A stretch of 64,000 nucleotides of DNA from Acidobacteriota bacterium (GTDB lineage: Bacteria > Acidobacteriota > Blastocatellia > Pyrinomonadales > Pyrinomonadaceae). Each line of letters begins with the position of its first letter. The first letter of the stretch is position 1. Positions 44,171 through 54,028 of this stretch are shown in pieces. A program made the translations under genes and the position numbers. Location: positions 83,806 through 147,805 of the forward strand of contig QHXQ01000024.1 in NCBI GenBank assembly GCA_003223935.1. Reading direction: 5' to 3'. The notes under the pieces are model-generated. The model worked only from the letters and a program-made list of their open reading frames with translations, made no database searches and was not told the DNA's origin.

Positions 44171-45949
44171 ATGTCAGCCGTAGCCGAAGAGAAGAAGATC
44201 ATTGCGGGCGGGAGTTTTCTGATCGAGGAGCGCACGCCGGAGGAGATTTTCACGCCGGAAGATTTCACCGACGAGCATCGCATGATCGCAGAGACGACGC
44301 GCGAGTTCGTGGATAATGAAGTGCGCCCCGCGACCGAAGAGTTGGAGCAACATAATTGGCAGTTGGCGCGCGAGTTGATCCGCAAGGCGGCGGAGTTGGG
44401 CCTCATCGGCGTCAACATCCCGGAAGAGTACGGCGGGTTAGGGCTTGATCAGACGAGCGGCGCGATTGTCGGCGAGATGATGGGGCGCTCGGCCTCGTTT
44501 GCCACGACGCTCGGCGCGCAATCGGGGATCGGTCTTACACCGATCATCTACTTCGGCACGGAAGCGGCGAAGCAAAAATACTTGCCGAAGATCGCGGCTG
44601 GCGAACTGATCACCGCTTACGCTTTGACCGAAGCCGGATCGGGTTCGGATGCAATGGCCGCGAAAGCGACCGCGCGTTTGAGCGCCGACGGCACGCACTA
44701 CGTCTTGAACGGCGAGAAGATGTGGATCACGAACGGCGGCTTTGCCGACGTGTTCGTCGTCTTCGCCAAAGTTGACGGCGACAAGTTCAGCGGCTTCATC
44801 GTCGAGCGGCAGCCGGGTCTGACGAGCGGCGCGGAAGAGCACAAGATGGGTATTAAGGGTTCGAGCACGACGGCGCTCGTGCTCTCGGATGTGACGACGC
44901 CCGTCGAGAATCTCTTGGGCGAGGTCGGCAAGGGCGCGAAGATCGCTTTCAACATCCTGAACTTCGGGCGCTTCAAACTCGGCTCGATGTGTTCGGGCGG
45001 CATGAAGTTGATGATTCGAGAGGCTGTGCGCTACGCCAACGAGCGGCATCAGTTCGGCCGGCCGATCTCTTCTTTCGGCGCGATCAAGGCGAAGCTCGCG
45101 GAGATGGCGATCAGAGCTTGGGTCGGCGAGACGTTGGTCTATCGCACGTTGGGTCTCATCGAGAACGCAATCAGCGGCGCGCAAGACTCTGAGGCGAAGC
45201 TGCGCGGCATCGAGGAGTACGCCGCCGAGTGTTCGATCATCAAAGTCGCTTTGTCTGAATCCTGTGATTTCGTCGCCGATGAGATGGTGCAGATTTACGG
45301 CGGCTATGGCTATTCGGCCGACTATCCGGCTGAGGGCGCGTATCGCGACTCGCGCATCAATCGCATCTTCGAGGGCACGAACGAGATCAATCGCATGTTG
45401 ATTCCCGGTCGCATCATGAAGAGCGCGCTGAGCGGCAAGCTGGCGCTGCTGCCGGCCGCGCAGAAGTTGATGGACGAGGTGTTATCGCCCACGCTCGGCG
45501 CGCTCGACGAAGACGCGGGCGTGCTCGCGGTCGAAGCGAAACTCGCGGCGGCGGCGAAGAAGGTCGCGTTGATGACCTTGGGCACGGCCGTGCAGAAGTA
45601 CATGACCGCGCTCGCCGGACAACAAGAGGTCTTGATGGGCATCGCAGACATCATCATGGACGCTTACGCGATGGAATCATCCGTCCTGCGCGCGCAAAAA
45701 CTCGTCGCTGTGCAAGGTGAAGAACAGTCGGCGCGCCACCTCGACATGGTCAGCGTCTTCTGCCACGACGCGATTGATCGGATCGAGACGCACGCCAAAC
45801 AGACGCTCGCCGCCATGAGCGAAGGCGACGAACTGCGCACGCTCCTCGCCGCCCTGCGCCGCTTCACCAAACGCACACCAATCAACACCGTCGCCGCGCG
45901 CCAACGTATCGCCGACGTGTTGATCAAGGCGAACCGTTACGCATACTGA
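44171..45949 (+). CDS. fadE: Acyl-CoA dehydrogenase (long FadE-type)
   Basis: This 592-residue protein has the size of the Bacillus FadE subgroup, about 200 residues longer than ordinary acyl-CoA dehydrogenases. The core (about 30-425) has Y-A-L-T-E-A-G-S-G-S-D-A, W-I-T-N-G-G-F-A-D-V and Y-G-G-Y-G-Y-S-A-D-Y-P-A-E, then R-I-F-E-G-T-N-E-I-N-R around the catalytic glutamate. A helical C-terminal extension (about 430-592) follows. It starts the beta-oxidation cycle with FAD. A ribosome binding site (AAAGGA) precedes the ATG, and it is the last gene of the fad operon. Confidence 0.93.
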   Translation: MSAVAEEKKIIAGGSFLIEERTPEEIFTPEDFTDEHRMIAETTREFVDNEVRPATEELEQHNWQLARELIRKAAELGLIGVNIPEEYGGLGLDQTSGAIVGEMMGRSASFATTLGAQSGIGLTPIIYFGTEAAKQKYLPKIAAGELITAYALTEAGSGSDAMAAKATARLSADGTHYVLNGEKMWITNGGFADVFVVFAKVDGDKFSGFIVERQPGLTSGAEEHKMGIKGSSTTALVLSDVTTPVENLLGEVGKGAKIAFNILNFGRFKLGSMCSGGMKLMIREAVRYANERHQFGRPISSFGAIKAKLAEMAIRAWVGETLVYRTLGLIENAISGAQDSEAKLRGIEEYAAECSIIKVALSESCDFVADEMVQIYGGYGYSADYPAEGAYRDSRINRIFEGTNEINRMLIPGRIMKSALSGKLALLPAAQKLMDEVLSPTLGALDEDAGVLAVEAKLAAAAKKVALMTLGTAVQKYMTALAGQQEVLMGIADIIMDAYAMESSVLRAQKLVAVQGEEQSARHLDMVSVFCHDAIDRIETHAKQTLAAMSEGDELRTLLAALRRFTKRTPINTVAARQRIADVLIKANRYAY

Positions 45950-45954
45950 AACGC

Positions 45955-46029
45955 GATCAGCCGTCAGCTATCAGCTTTCGTATGCTGCGGAGGCGTTAGC
46001 TGAAAGCTGACCGCTGATTGCTGTAAGCT
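45955..46029. repeat. Heptad-repeat palindrome (imperfect 22-bp arms)
   Basis: Arms at 45955-45976 and 45998-46019 pair over 22 bases with about three mismatches. Both consist of 7-base words ending in TCAGC (left) or GCT (right), and the right-hand series runs on to 46029, 6 bases before the next ATG. It starts 6 bases after the fadE stop and fills the gap between the fad operon and the MBL hydrolase gene. Confidence 0.82.
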
Positions 46030-46035
46030 TCTCTC

Positions 46036-47019
46036 ATGCGCATCATTCCCATCTCGCTGCCCACGCCGTTCTACATCGGGCCGGTCAACGTCTATCTGAT
46101 CGCGGATGAGCCGATCACTTTGATTGACACAGGCCCGAAGACGAAGGCTGCGCTCGAAGCTTTGCGCGAAGGCTTGAGGCGCGCGCGCTTTCGCGTCGCA
46201 GACTTGCGGCGGATCGTGTTGACGCACGCGCATGAGGATCATTGCGGGTTGGCGAAGAGCTTGCGCGATGAGGCGCAGGATGCAGAAGTGTTGGTGCACA
46301 GTTGGGAGACGGGGCATCGCAAGGGCCGGCTCGAATATGAGGAGCATCGGGCGCTGCTTGTGCGCGCGGGCGTGCCGCGTGAGGAGATCGAGGCGATGCG
46401 ACGCATGTATGAAGGCGTGCGCGAACTCGCGGACGCGCTCGAAGATGATGAGCATCGAGAGTTGACCGACGAGATGGAGTTGGAGTTTGCCACCGGCTCT
46501 CTGCGCGTGGTGCATACGCCGGGGCACACGCCCGGCTCTTGTTCGTTCGTGCGCGAAGCTGATCGCACAATCATTGCGGGCGATTGCGTCTTGAAGCGCG
46601 TCACACCGAATCCGGTCTTGTCACCCGACCCCATTGATCCGGCACGCCGCTTCCCTTCGCTCGCCGAATACCTCGTGAGCCTCGCACGCCTGCGCTCATT
46701 CGCCCCGACGCTCGTGCACGGCGGGCACGGTGAAGCCATCAACGACTACGAAGAACTTTTTAACCGCTACCTGCGCGCGATCCGTGAACGACAGGCGGAA
46801 GTCGTCAAGCTCTTGCCGCAGACGGGCGCGAGCGCTTGGGAGATCGCGCGCGCGCTCTTTCCCGACGCGACCGACGTGCATCGCTTCCTCGCCGTCTCCG
46901 AAGCGGTTGCACACCTCGATCTCGCGCACACAGAGAACAAACTCGCCGTCGAACTGACGAGCGACGGACGCGAAGTCTATCGCCGTCCGATGGGCGGCGA
47001 AGCGGCGCTGCGTCGTTGA
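46036..47019 (+). CDS. MBL-fold metallo-hydrolase
   Basis: This 327-residue metallo-beta-lactamase-fold protein has the zinc motif L-T-H-A-H-E-D-H-C-G, then V-V-H-T-P-G-H-T-P-G-S (third His), I-I-A-G-D-C-V-L (bridging Asp) and H-G-G-H-G-E (last His). The last 100 residues form a winged-helix-like tail, as in LACTB2-type and related hydrolases. The substrate is not known; thioesters such as acyl-CoA would fit its position after the fad operon, but this is speculation. The start lacks a Shine-Dalgarno sequence and follows a heptad-repeat palindrome. Confidence 0.87.
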   Translation: MRIIPISLPTPFYIGPVNVYLIADEPITLIDTGPKTKAALEALREGLRRARFRVADLRRIVLTHAHEDHCGLAKSLRDEAQDAEVLVHSWETGHRKGRLEYEEHRALLVRAGVPREEIEAMRRMYEGVRELADALEDDEHRELTDEMELEFATGSLRVVHTPGHTPGSCSFVREADRTIIAGDCVLKRVTPNPVLSPDPIDPARRFPSLAEYLVSLARLRSFAPTLVHGGHGEAINDYEELFNRYLRAIRERQAEVVKLLPQTGASAWEIARALFPDATDVHRFLAVSEAVAHLDLAHTENKLAVELTSDGREVYRRPMGGEAALRR

Positions 47020-47044
47020 TCGGGCATGCGCTGTCGCGCTTCAG

Positions 47045-47623
47045 CTAACGCCAATCGGGCGGAGTCGTTGGCGGCTTGTAGTTGTCGAGCGCGCCTGCGG
47101 CGGCGGCGGGCAGAAAGTTGGTGTTGAAGTCAGGCGTGATCTTGCGGCGGAGCAAGGCGACGAACGCGGCTTCCTGCGCGGGCGTGGCAAAGGCGCGGCG
47201 CGGGATCATGGTGAACATGTTCTTGCCGTAGCCGAGCACGTAGAACTGTCTGTTCGCCAGTACCTTCGTGAACAACTCCCAGCGAATGCTGGCTTCACTC
47301 AAAGACGTCTTCTGCGTGATGCCCGCTTCTGAGAACTGCCAGAAAAATTCTTCTTTGTTGCGCGGGTCGCGGGCGTACGCTTTGCGCGGCATGGCGTAGA
47401 AGGTGGAATAGCAGAGCGCGAACATGATGATCGGCAGTATGAGCAAGAAGGCCGCCGGCATGCCAGCAGTGAGACTGAATAACCAATAAAAGCCAAGCGT
47501 GAACATCCCGGAGAAGAGGCCGAGCCGCGCGAGCGTGCGTGGTGTGCGCAGCAAGTACAGGCGCGTCGCCGCGATGAACTCTTCTTCGGTGTAGCGAAAG
47601 TGCAGACTGACCATGCTCGACAT
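47045..47623 (-). CDS. YcxB-like membrane protein
   Basis: I place the start at ATG 47623 (MSSMVSLHFRYTEEEFIAAT), behind AAGAGAG, for 192 residues. Two hydrophobic helices (about 33-52 and 56-78) interrupt an N-terminal beta strand and a C-terminal beta-rich region with S-I-R-W-E-L-F-T-K-V-L and F-T-M-I-P-R-R-A-F. This is the layout of YcxB-like proteins, whose function is unknown. The longer upstream frame is not supported. Confidence 0.75.
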   Translation of the reverse strand: MSSMVSLHFRYTEEEFIAATRLYLLRTPRTLARLGLFSGMFTLGFYWLFSLTAGMPAAFLLILPIIMFALCYSTFYAMPRKAYARDPRNKEEFFWQFSEAGITQKTSLSEASIRWELFTKVLANRQFYVLGYGKNMFTMIPRRAFATPAQEAAFVALLRRKITPDFNTNFLPAAAAGALDNYKPPTTPPDWR

Positions 47624-47960
47624 TGGAAGCTCTCTTTTGAATCTTTTTTGCCGGACAGGTAGCGCGGCAATCTCAACCTGAACGCCGCGCCACCTTTTCG
47701 ATAATAGAAGGCCGCATGAGCAGACGGCAAGAAATTTTTTGCGCATCTGGCGGGAGCTATGTGAACAACACGCCGGCCGCACGCACGACCAACCAAACGA
47801 CTCTCTGAACGAGTTTCTTGACACTAGCTGTGTGCGCCCGCCATAATCCGAAGTAGCTGCTGAGTAGGCGTGCGGCTGGCAGCAACAAGTCACATAACCG
47901 GCCAAGCCTCAAGCGAATCCCGCGCATTTTCATCAGCCCGAAACGGAGGAGAGTGAAACG
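47624..47960. other. Divergent intergenic region, no gene recognised
   Basis: This stretch of 337 bases lies between divergent starts. It should hold the promoters of the YcxB-like gene and the GAF-domain gene. GGAGGA lies just before the latter's GTG start. I see no hairpin, RNA gene or operator that I can name. Confidence 0.5.
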
Positions 47961-49493
47961 GTGGCAGTCAGCGAAGAGTTGGAACAGAGCCTGCGCGCTG
48001 AGATCGAGCGCTACATCAGCGAGCGTTTGAGCAACCAGCAGGCCGAAATCCTGCGCGTGCAGAGCGAGATCAATCAAGCGCTCACGCGCCTTGCAGAGCA
48101 GTTGACCGGCGAGACGAGCGCGGACGCGCCCATCAGCGTCGCCATCACCGACTACTTGCGCCGCGCACACGCGGAAGGCACAGCGGTCGCCAGCCAACAG
48201 TCTGCGCCTGCGCGTGCGACGAGCGACATGGCGCTCTTGAAAGCGGCCGTTGACGAGATCGAAGAACAACGCACGCAGTCGGACGTGCTCAACGCGCTCG
48301 TCAATCGCGCCGCGAGTTTCGCGCCGCGCATCGCTTTCTTCGTCATCAAGAACGAACGCGCGACGGGTTGGCGCGCGCGCGGTCTTGAAGGCACGGTCGG
48401 CGACGACGGCGTGCGCGAAATCTCTCTGCCGCTCTCCGAGCAGACCATCTTGAGCGAGGTCGCGCACGCGCGCACGCCTTGGAGCGGCACGCCCGGCACG
48501 AACAAAGGCGATCACGAACTGCTGCAAAAACTCGGCGGCGAGCCGCCGCAACGTATGGTCGCCATCCCGCTTGTCGCACGCGAGCGCGCCGTCGCAGTGC
48601 TCTACGCAGACAGCGCCGCACTCGAACCCGACGCGGTCAACCTCGAAGCCCTCGAGACGCTCGTGCGCGTCACAGGCATGGCGGTCGAACTGCTCGCGAG
48701 CCGTCGGACGACGGCTGCGCACCCTGCCGAGCACACGGCCGCGCAAGCAGCCGCGCAACCTGCACCGCAGCCGGTTGAGCAAGCTGCGCCCGTCGTCTCT
48801 GAACCCGCGCCCGTTGCAGCAGAGCCGACCGTTGAGCCGCAGCCGGCGGCCCGACCGGAACAGCCCGCAGTCGCGCATGTTGAGAGCGCACCGACAGCGC
48901 ACGAAGAAGTTGCGCCAACGACATACGAAGAAGCCGCGCCGCCGGTGTATGAAGCGCCTGCGCCGGTTGAAGCGGAAGCGCCTGCGCTCGTCAGTCCGGT
49001 TGAGACGACCACGCCGCCGACCGCAGAACAAGCGTTCGCTTCGCCCGCACATCCGACCGCCGCACCGCAAGAGGAGCGCGGCATCGCGCCGTTCGCGCCA
49101 CCTACGAGTGCGCCCACACCCGCGCCCACAGGCGAGGCGACCGCCACACCGCTCGGCACTACGCGGCGCTACGGGCAAGAGGTCGAACTGCCCATCGAAG
49201 TCGGCGACGACGAGCGCCGCTTCCACAACGACGCGCGCCGCTTTGCCCGCCTGCTCGTCTCCGAGATCAAACTCTACAACGAGCAGAAGGTGCGCGACGG
49301 ACGCGAGCACGGCGACATCTACGAGCGTCTGCGCGAAGAGATTGATCGCTCGCGCCAGATGTACGACAAGCGCGCCGACCCGCGCGTTACCGCGCGCTAC
49401 GACTACTTCCATCACGAGCTCGTCAACACGCTCGCCGAAGGCAACCCCGACAAACTCGGTCGCGAATATCCCGGCGCGCAAGTGGCGGCTTAG
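47961..49493 (+). CDS. GAF-like domain protein with coiled N-terminus and long Ala/Pro linker
   Basis: This 510-residue protein starts at GTG 47961 behind GGAGGA. Residues 1-50 are a charged coiled-coil-like helix. A GAF-like domain (about 90-245) contains F-A-P-R-I-A-F-F-V-I-K and A-I-P-L-V-A-R-E-R-A-V-A-V-L-Y-A-D. A low-complexity Ala/Pro/Glu linker covers about 250-420. A compact, highly charged C-terminal module (about 425-510) begins D-D-E-R-R-F-H-N-D-A-R-R-F-A-R-L-L-V-S-E-I-K. No kinase, GGDEF or DNA-binding domain is present, so it may be an adaptor or cytoskeletal-type sensor. The ligand is unknown. Confidence 0.7.
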   Translation: MAVSEELEQSLRAEIERYISERLSNQQAEILRVQSEINQALTRLAEQLTGETSADAPISVAITDYLRRAHAEGTAVASQQSAPARATSDMALLKAAVDEIEEQRTQSDVLNALVNRAASFAPRIAFFVIKNERATGWRARGLEGTVGDDGVREISLPLSEQTILSEVAHARTPWSGTPGTNKGDHELLQKLGGEPPQRMVAIPLVARERAVAVLYADSAALEPDAVNLEALETLVRVTGMAVELLASRRTTAAHPAEHTAAQAAAQPAPQPVEQAAPVVSEPAPVAAEPTVEPQPAARPEQPAVAHVESAPTAHEEVAPTTYEEAAPPVYEAPAPVEAEAPALVSPVETTTPPTAEQAFASPAHPTAAPQEERGIAPFAPPTSAPTPAPTGEATATPLGTTRRYGQEVELPIEVGDDERRFHNDARRFARLLVSEIKLYNEQKVRDGREHGDIYERLREEIDRSRQMYDKRADPRVTARYDYFHHELVNTLAEGNPDKLGREYPGAQVAA

Positions 49494-49518
49494 CAGTTGC
49501 AATCGATCCACCGACAAC

Positions 49519-49546
49519 GAAAGGCAGGGCCGCGGCCCTGCCTTTC
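49519..49546 (+). terminator. Rho-independent terminator
   Basis: A perfect 28-base palindrome (49519-49546), GC-rich in the centre, is followed by ATTTT. It lies 25 bases after the stop of the GAF-domain gene. Confidence 0.85.
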
Positions 49547-49716
49547 ATTTTCGCGCGTTGCATTTATTGGCAAACGACGCGCGCGCCGCCGCACATCCAA
49601 CCGCCGTTATCGCTTGTGCCCGGTCTGGCCCGATGAAACTTGATCTATGTGTGCCGGCAAGTTAGTTTACCGGCAGCACACGGAGCAAACCCGGAAAGAT
49701 CAGGCGGAGGTAAAGT

Positions 49717-52113
49717 TTGAACAGTCGTCCAAGCAAGCCGCGCGTTCTCTTTTTAACGCTCCTGCTCGTCGCCGCGCTCGGCGCGTTGGCGCTGCCATTC
49801 TGCACCGCGAGTTGTTCGACGCAAGTGCAGACGAAGCCCGGCGAACAGGATGCAATCGAGCGTCTGCGCGCGTTGATACACGCAAGCGCGCCGCCGTCTG
49901 AGCAGGCAATCGCGCAACTCGAAAACGATTACGCCAACACGCGCACGGGCGCGCTCGCACGCTTCGCGCATGCGCGCCTCAAACTCGCCGCCGGCGACAC
50001 GAATAGCGCGGCCACGCTGCTCAACGACAAACTGCTCACACGCGCCACCAGCATCGGCGACTATGCGCTGCTCGTGCGCGCGCAGGCGCTCGCGCAAGCC
50101 GGGCGGCGCGTCGAAGCCCGCGCCGTCTATGAACAACTCGCACGCGACTATCCCGCGTCCATTCGTGCACGCGAGGCGATGTTGCGCGATGCCGATCTCG
50201 CGCTGCAAGACGGGCAAGCTGCTGCCGTGCCCGCGCTGTTGAAAAAACTGATTGACGCTGACGACGCCGATGCGTTATTTCTCGCGGCTCAAGCTTACGA
50301 GCGACAAGGCGACACGACGCACGCACGCGCCGCATATCGTCGTATTGCATTCTACGCGCCCATCTCACCAGAGTTGATGGGCGGCGCGCCCGCGCTGCAA
50401 CAACCGATCCAGATCAATCTGCCCGCAGACATTCTCGCTAATCCAAACCCGACGGCCGAAGAGTTGACGATCCGCGCCGAGAAATTAGCGCAAGCGAAGC
50501 GTTACAGCGACGCGGCCGACACATACAAGCAACTCTTCGCGTCGTTCCCCAACGCCGCGACGCCGCAGTTGCAGTTGCATTACGGCATCGCCGCCTCCAA
50601 TACGGGCCGCACAACGGAAGCCGTCACGGCCCTCGCAGCCGTGCCAACATCTGCGGGCGACACGCGCGCCGAAGCGCTCTTCTATCTCGCGCAGACGCAG
50701 GCGCGCGCCAAACAGTGGACGCAGGCGCGTGCGGCGGCCGACGAGTTGCGGCGCGCGTTTCCGCAGGACACGCGCGGTGTGCGTGCGCTCGTCGCCGCTG
50801 GGCTAGCGGCGCGCGATGCGAAGTTGACAATGGAAGCGGCCAACTTTTTCCGTGCGGCGTTGGCGGCTGCGCCGGGCGCGGTTGAGGTGGCGCAGGCGCA
50901 GTTTGAGTTGGCTTGGGCTGCGCACGAAGCGAAGAACTATCAGGAGTCGTCGAAGTTGTTGCTTGAGCATCTCGCGGTCTATGCGGATCGCAACACGGAC
51001 AATCGCGGGCGTGCGGGCTACTGGGCGGGGCGCGATCTCGAACGCGCGGGACGCACCACGGAAGCACGCGCCATCTATCAAGCGATGCTGCAACGCTACG
51101 ATGCGAACTGGTATGGCGCGCTCGCCAAGCGTCGGCTCGATGCGATGCCGCGCGGCGCGAACGATAATAAAAACTTCGCGCCGGATGATCCCATCAGTCG
51201 CGCAAAGGCTAATCTCAACACCGTCTCGGTTGCGGCAGAGACGGCCGGCGCGGAAGCAGATGCGCCTTTGCGCGAGGCTGACGAACTCAACGTCGTCGGG
51301 CTTGATGATTACGCGCTCGACGAGTTGAACCGAAGCTTACAAAATGCGCCGCGCAGCCCGCGTCTGAACCTGGCGAAGGCGCGCGTCTATCGTTCGCGCA
51401 ACGCGCACGACGATAATCTGCAAGCTCTGATCACTTTGCAGAAGAGTTACCCGGACTACTCGCAGATGAAACCGGAAGAGTTGACGCGCGAAGAGTGGGA
51501 CGCATTCTATCCGCTCTCGAACTGGGACACGATCAAGCAGGAAGCGCGCGCGCACAAGCTTGATCCGTACACGGTCGCGGGTCTCATCCGCCAAGAGTCT
51601 GTCTTCGATCCCCACGCCAAGTCGCCCGCGAACGCTTACGGCTTGATGCAACTCTTGCTCGACACGGCGCAGCGCACCGCACGCAAGTACGGCATGACGC
51701 CGCCCACATCCGTTAATGAACTCTACGAGCCGACGCTCAACATCAAACTCGGCACAGCCTACCTGCGCGATCAACTCGACCGCTTCGGCCGCATCGAATA
51801 CGTCGCCGCCGCTTACAACGCGGGCCCCGGTCGCGCCGAGCGTTGGATCGCGGAGTTGCCGCAGGAGTTGGACGAATGGGCCGAGGCCGTGCCGTTCAAA
51901 GAGACGCGCGGTTATGTGCAAGGGGTCGTGCGCAACACCATGCAGTATCGCCGACTCTACGACGAAGACGGACATTTTCGTGCGGAGGTCGGCACACGCG
52001 CCGTGCGCGCAGACGCGAACGCAAAGACCAACAACGCGAACGCAACGCCCGCGAACGAGAGCGTGCGTCCGCGCCGTGTGATCCCTGACGAGCAGCAAGA
52101 GCAGGAGCAGTAA
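49717..52113 (+). CDS. Soluble lytic murein transglycosylase (Slt70-like)
   Basis: The start is TTG 49717, seven bases after GGAGG; no ATG fits better. The 798-residue protein has a hydrophobic N-terminal segment (about 8-25) with C-S-T, possibly a signal or lipoprotein-type sequence. A long alpha-helical TPR-like superhelix (about 40-600) leads to the SLT catalytic domain (about 605-770). That domain has E627 in R-Q-E-S-V-F-D-P, then A-Y-G-L-M-Q-L and A-A-Y-N-A-G-P-G-R. It cleaves peptidoglycan glycan strands in the periplasm, forming 1,6-anhydroMurNAc ends. The next gene starts four bases after the stop. Confidence 0.9.
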   Translation: MNSRPSKPRVLFLTLLLVAALGALALPFCTASCSTQVQTKPGEQDAIERLRALIHASAPPSEQAIAQLENDYANTRTGALARFAHARLKLAAGDTNSAATLLNDKLLTRATSIGDYALLVRAQALAQAGRRVEARAVYEQLARDYPASIRAREAMLRDADLALQDGQAAAVPALLKKLIDADDADALFLAAQAYERQGDTTHARAAYRRIAFYAPISPELMGGAPALQQPIQINLPADILANPNPTAEELTIRAEKLAQAKRYSDAADTYKQLFASFPNAATPQLQLHYGIAASNTGRTTEAVTALAAVPTSAGDTRAEALFYLAQTQARAKQWTQARAAADELRRAFPQDTRGVRALVAAGLAARDAKLTMEAANFFRAALAAAPGAVEVAQAQFELAWAAHEAKNYQESSKLLLEHLAVYADRNTDNRGRAGYWAGRDLERAGRTTEARAIYQAMLQRYDANWYGALAKRRLDAMPRGANDNKNFAPDDPISRAKANLNTVSVAAETAGAEADAPLREADELNVVGLDDYALDELNRSLQNAPRSPRLNLAKARVYRSRNAHDDNLQALITLQKSYPDYSQMKPEELTREEWDAFYPLSNWDTIKQEARAHKLDPYTVAGLIRQESVFDPHAKSPANAYGLMQLLLDTAQRTARKYGMTPPTSVNELYEPTLNIKLGTAYLRDQLDRFGRIEYVAAAYNAGPGRAERWIAELPQELDEWAEAVPFKETRGYVQGVVRNTMQYRRLYDEDGHFRAEVGTRAVRADANAKTNNANATPANESVRPRRVIPDEQQEQEQ

Positions 52114-52116
52114 AGG

Positions 52117-53118
52117 ATGCGCGAAGTACGGAGCAGGTTTAATTTCGTCCCGTTGTTTCTCTTCATCTGCGCCCTCTGGCTTGCAGCGCCCGCCAGCGCA
52201 CAACGACGCAGACCGCAGACAAGACACACAACGAGCAAGCCCGCGACAACTCCGGCCGCGTCTGCCAACTCGAACGCCACAGCGCAAAAGATCGTCGTGC
52301 GGACTGAACCGAACGCCGCCGTCTGGCTCGACGAAGTGCGGCGCGGGACGACGGATGCGACGGGTCAATTGGAGATCAAGCAAGTCTCTGCGGGGCGACA
52401 CACTTTGCGCGTGCGCGCGAAAGGTTTCGGTGAGCGCGTCGTGCCTTTGTTGCCGACCGAACGCGGCCGTATCGCGCTGCACCTATTGCCGACGAAGGAT
52501 GAAGCCGAGTTGATCTTTCAACAAGCGGAAGAGGCACGCGAGAAGGCTGCGGATGATGATGCGCGCAAGCAGGCGGCCGAACTTTATCGCCGCGCGCTAA
52601 GCTTGCGCCCGCGTTTTCCTGCGGCGCACTTGGGCCTTGCGCGCGTGCTGCTTGATCTGAACGATATGGACGGCGCGCTCGCGGAGATCGAAGCGGCGCG
52701 TAGAGACCGGCCCAGCTACGCGGAAGCGTCGGCGGTTGAAGGTCGTATCTTGCGCGAGCAGGGCGACACGCAAGCGGCCCTGCTGGCGTTCCAACGCGCG
52801 ATCCGCGAAGGGCGCGGCTTTCAACCTGAAGCTTACACGGGGATGGGCCTCGCGCTTGAGGACAAAGGCAAGTATGAAGAGGCGGCGGCGGCTTACAACA
52901 AAGCCGTCGCGCAATTAGCCGACACAGAACCTATCTTGTACGAGTTGCTTGGTCGGACTTACGAACGTTTGGAGAAATACAAAGAAGCCGTTGCGGCTTA
53001 CGAGAAATACTTGAGCCTCGCGCCCGACGGCAAACTCGCGCCCGCCATCCGCTCGATCATAGACCAACTACGCCAACAAGCTAACGGGCAAGACATCCCG
53101 CTCCCACCGCCGCAATAG
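52117..53118 (+). CDS. Exported PEGA-domain and TPR protein
   Basis: This 333-residue protein has a signal peptide (about residues 8-28, LFLFICALWLAAPASA). A basic, Thr-rich spacer is followed by a PEGA domain (about 60-120, with V-R-T-E-P-N-A-A-V-W-L-D-E and A-G-R-H-T-L-R-V-R-A-K-G). Four to five TPR repeats (about 125-315) and a short tail complete it. It overlaps functionally with envelope proteins and is probably co-transcribed with the transglycosylase gene. The role is likely scaffolding in the periplasm. Confidence 0.8.
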   Translation: MREVRSRFNFVPLFLFICALWLAAPASAQRRRPQTRHTTSKPATTPAASANSNATAQKIVVRTEPNAAVWLDEVRRGTTDATGQLEIKQVSAGRHTLRVRAKGFGERVVPLLPTERGRIALHLLPTKDEAELIFQQAEEAREKAADDDARKQAAELYRRALSLRPRFPAAHLGLARVLLDLNDMDGALAEIEAARRDRPSYAEASAVEGRILREQGDTQAALLAFQRAIREGRGFQPEAYTGMGLALEDKGKYEEAAAAYNKAVAQLADTEPILYELLGRTYERLEKYKEAVAAYEKYLSLAPDGKLAPAIRSIIDQLRQQANGQDIPLPPPQ

Positions 53119-53240
53119 CACGCCACGCCCGAAGTCTTGCCTGCACACAATCCCGCCCCGCCTCGCGCCAGACTCATTCATCCGACGCGCCTGCAAGCTC
53201 GCTAAATCTCCTTGCGCTCGGCGTTATGTGAAAGTGTAGA

Positions 53241-53315
53241 TATACTGCCAAGCGCGGCATATCACGTCAATTTAACGTGATACACTGCGCCCCGCAATAT
53301 AAAGCGGTGTTAGGC
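53241..53315 (+). other. Hairpin ending in an integron-type core site (GTTAGGC)
   Basis: A long imperfect stem (53241-53267 with 53275-53301, including 8 perfect pairs at the loop) is followed by GTTAGGC at 53309-53315, a match to the integron R-prime core GTTRRRY. The partner RYYYAAC box is not recognisable upstream, so this may be a degenerate attC or a secondary recombination site. It marks the abrupt shift to AT-rich sequence and the left edge of the first cassette. Confidence 0.5.
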
Positions 53316-53394
53316 GCTTGCCTGATATTAAGAAATGCTTTCCATTTAGAAAATAGGGTGATATATTTCGCGCCAAATTAGGGGGATTTGAGTG

Positions 53395-53949
53395 ATGAAA
53401 AATATAAAGCCGACGAGAATCTTCAAACTTTCCTTATTGATTCTAGCAGCCAATTTTTTTAACCTTAATAATCCATTTATTTCTAACGCACAAACTAAAT
53501 CTGCTACTCCGAAATTAGAAGGAACAGTATGGCAAATGGAAGCCTTGCCTTTTGTGGGGGTGCAAGCAATTTATTTTGAATTTCGTACAAGGGGAAAGGT
53601 CGCATTTACTGAGGTGAAATCGTCTATACCAACTCCTGAAACTGAAATTGGAACATATTCGATAAGCGGAAATGTAATCCAGATGGAATTCGCCGAATTT
53701 AGCGTCAAAGCCACACTCAAAGATGATCTCATTGAGGGCGAAGACACAAGTAAAAATACAAATGCTAAAATGAAATTTCTGATAACAAGAGTAACAAACA
53801 ATACTAAGCGAAGTAGTAGTCCGCAAAATAATCTTACCGAATGTAAATGGGCATGGAAATGGGTGTGGCGCGATGAATACAACGGAGCTACAAAACAGTA
53901 TGAATACCAGTATGTGTACAGGTATGTATACGATTGCGGTCAGCCATAA
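53395..53949 (+). CDS. AT-rich exported hypothetical protein in an integron-type cassette
   Basis: The ATG at 53395, after GGGGGA, gives 184 residues; GTG 53392 is an alternative. A signal peptide (about 1-30, ending ISNA-Q) precedes a beta-rich domain with K-L-E-G-T-V-W-Q-M-E near the start. The C-terminal tail is unusual in its Trp and Tyr content (W-A-W-K-W-V-W-R-D-E). The codons are visibly AT-rich, unlike the GC-rich host genes on both sides. It lies between a GTTAGGC core at 53309 and an attC site at 54029-54140. Function unknown; acquisition by transfer is very likely. Confidence 0.75.
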   Translation: MKNIKPTRIFKLSLLILAANFFNLNNPFISNAQTKSATPKLEGTVWQMEALPFVGVQAIYFEFRTRGKVAFTEVKSSIPTPETEIGTYSISGNVIQMEFAEFSVKATLKDDLIEGEDTSKNTNAKMKFLITRVTNNTKRSSSPQNNLTECKWAWKWVWRDEYNGATKQYEYQYVYRYVYDCGQP

Positions 53950-54028
53950 CTGAATGCTAAATCTAAGGAAGCCGCTTTCAGTTATCCACGCTTAATATAA
54001 AACAGACCTAGTGTTCACCTATTCCCGT

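Noticed and set aside
47757..49517. 586-codon open frame antisense to the GAF-domain gene
   Set aside because: It is arginine-, cysteine- and leucine-rich with no domain, and mirrors the GC-biased codons of a real gene with a strong ribosome binding site on the other strand.
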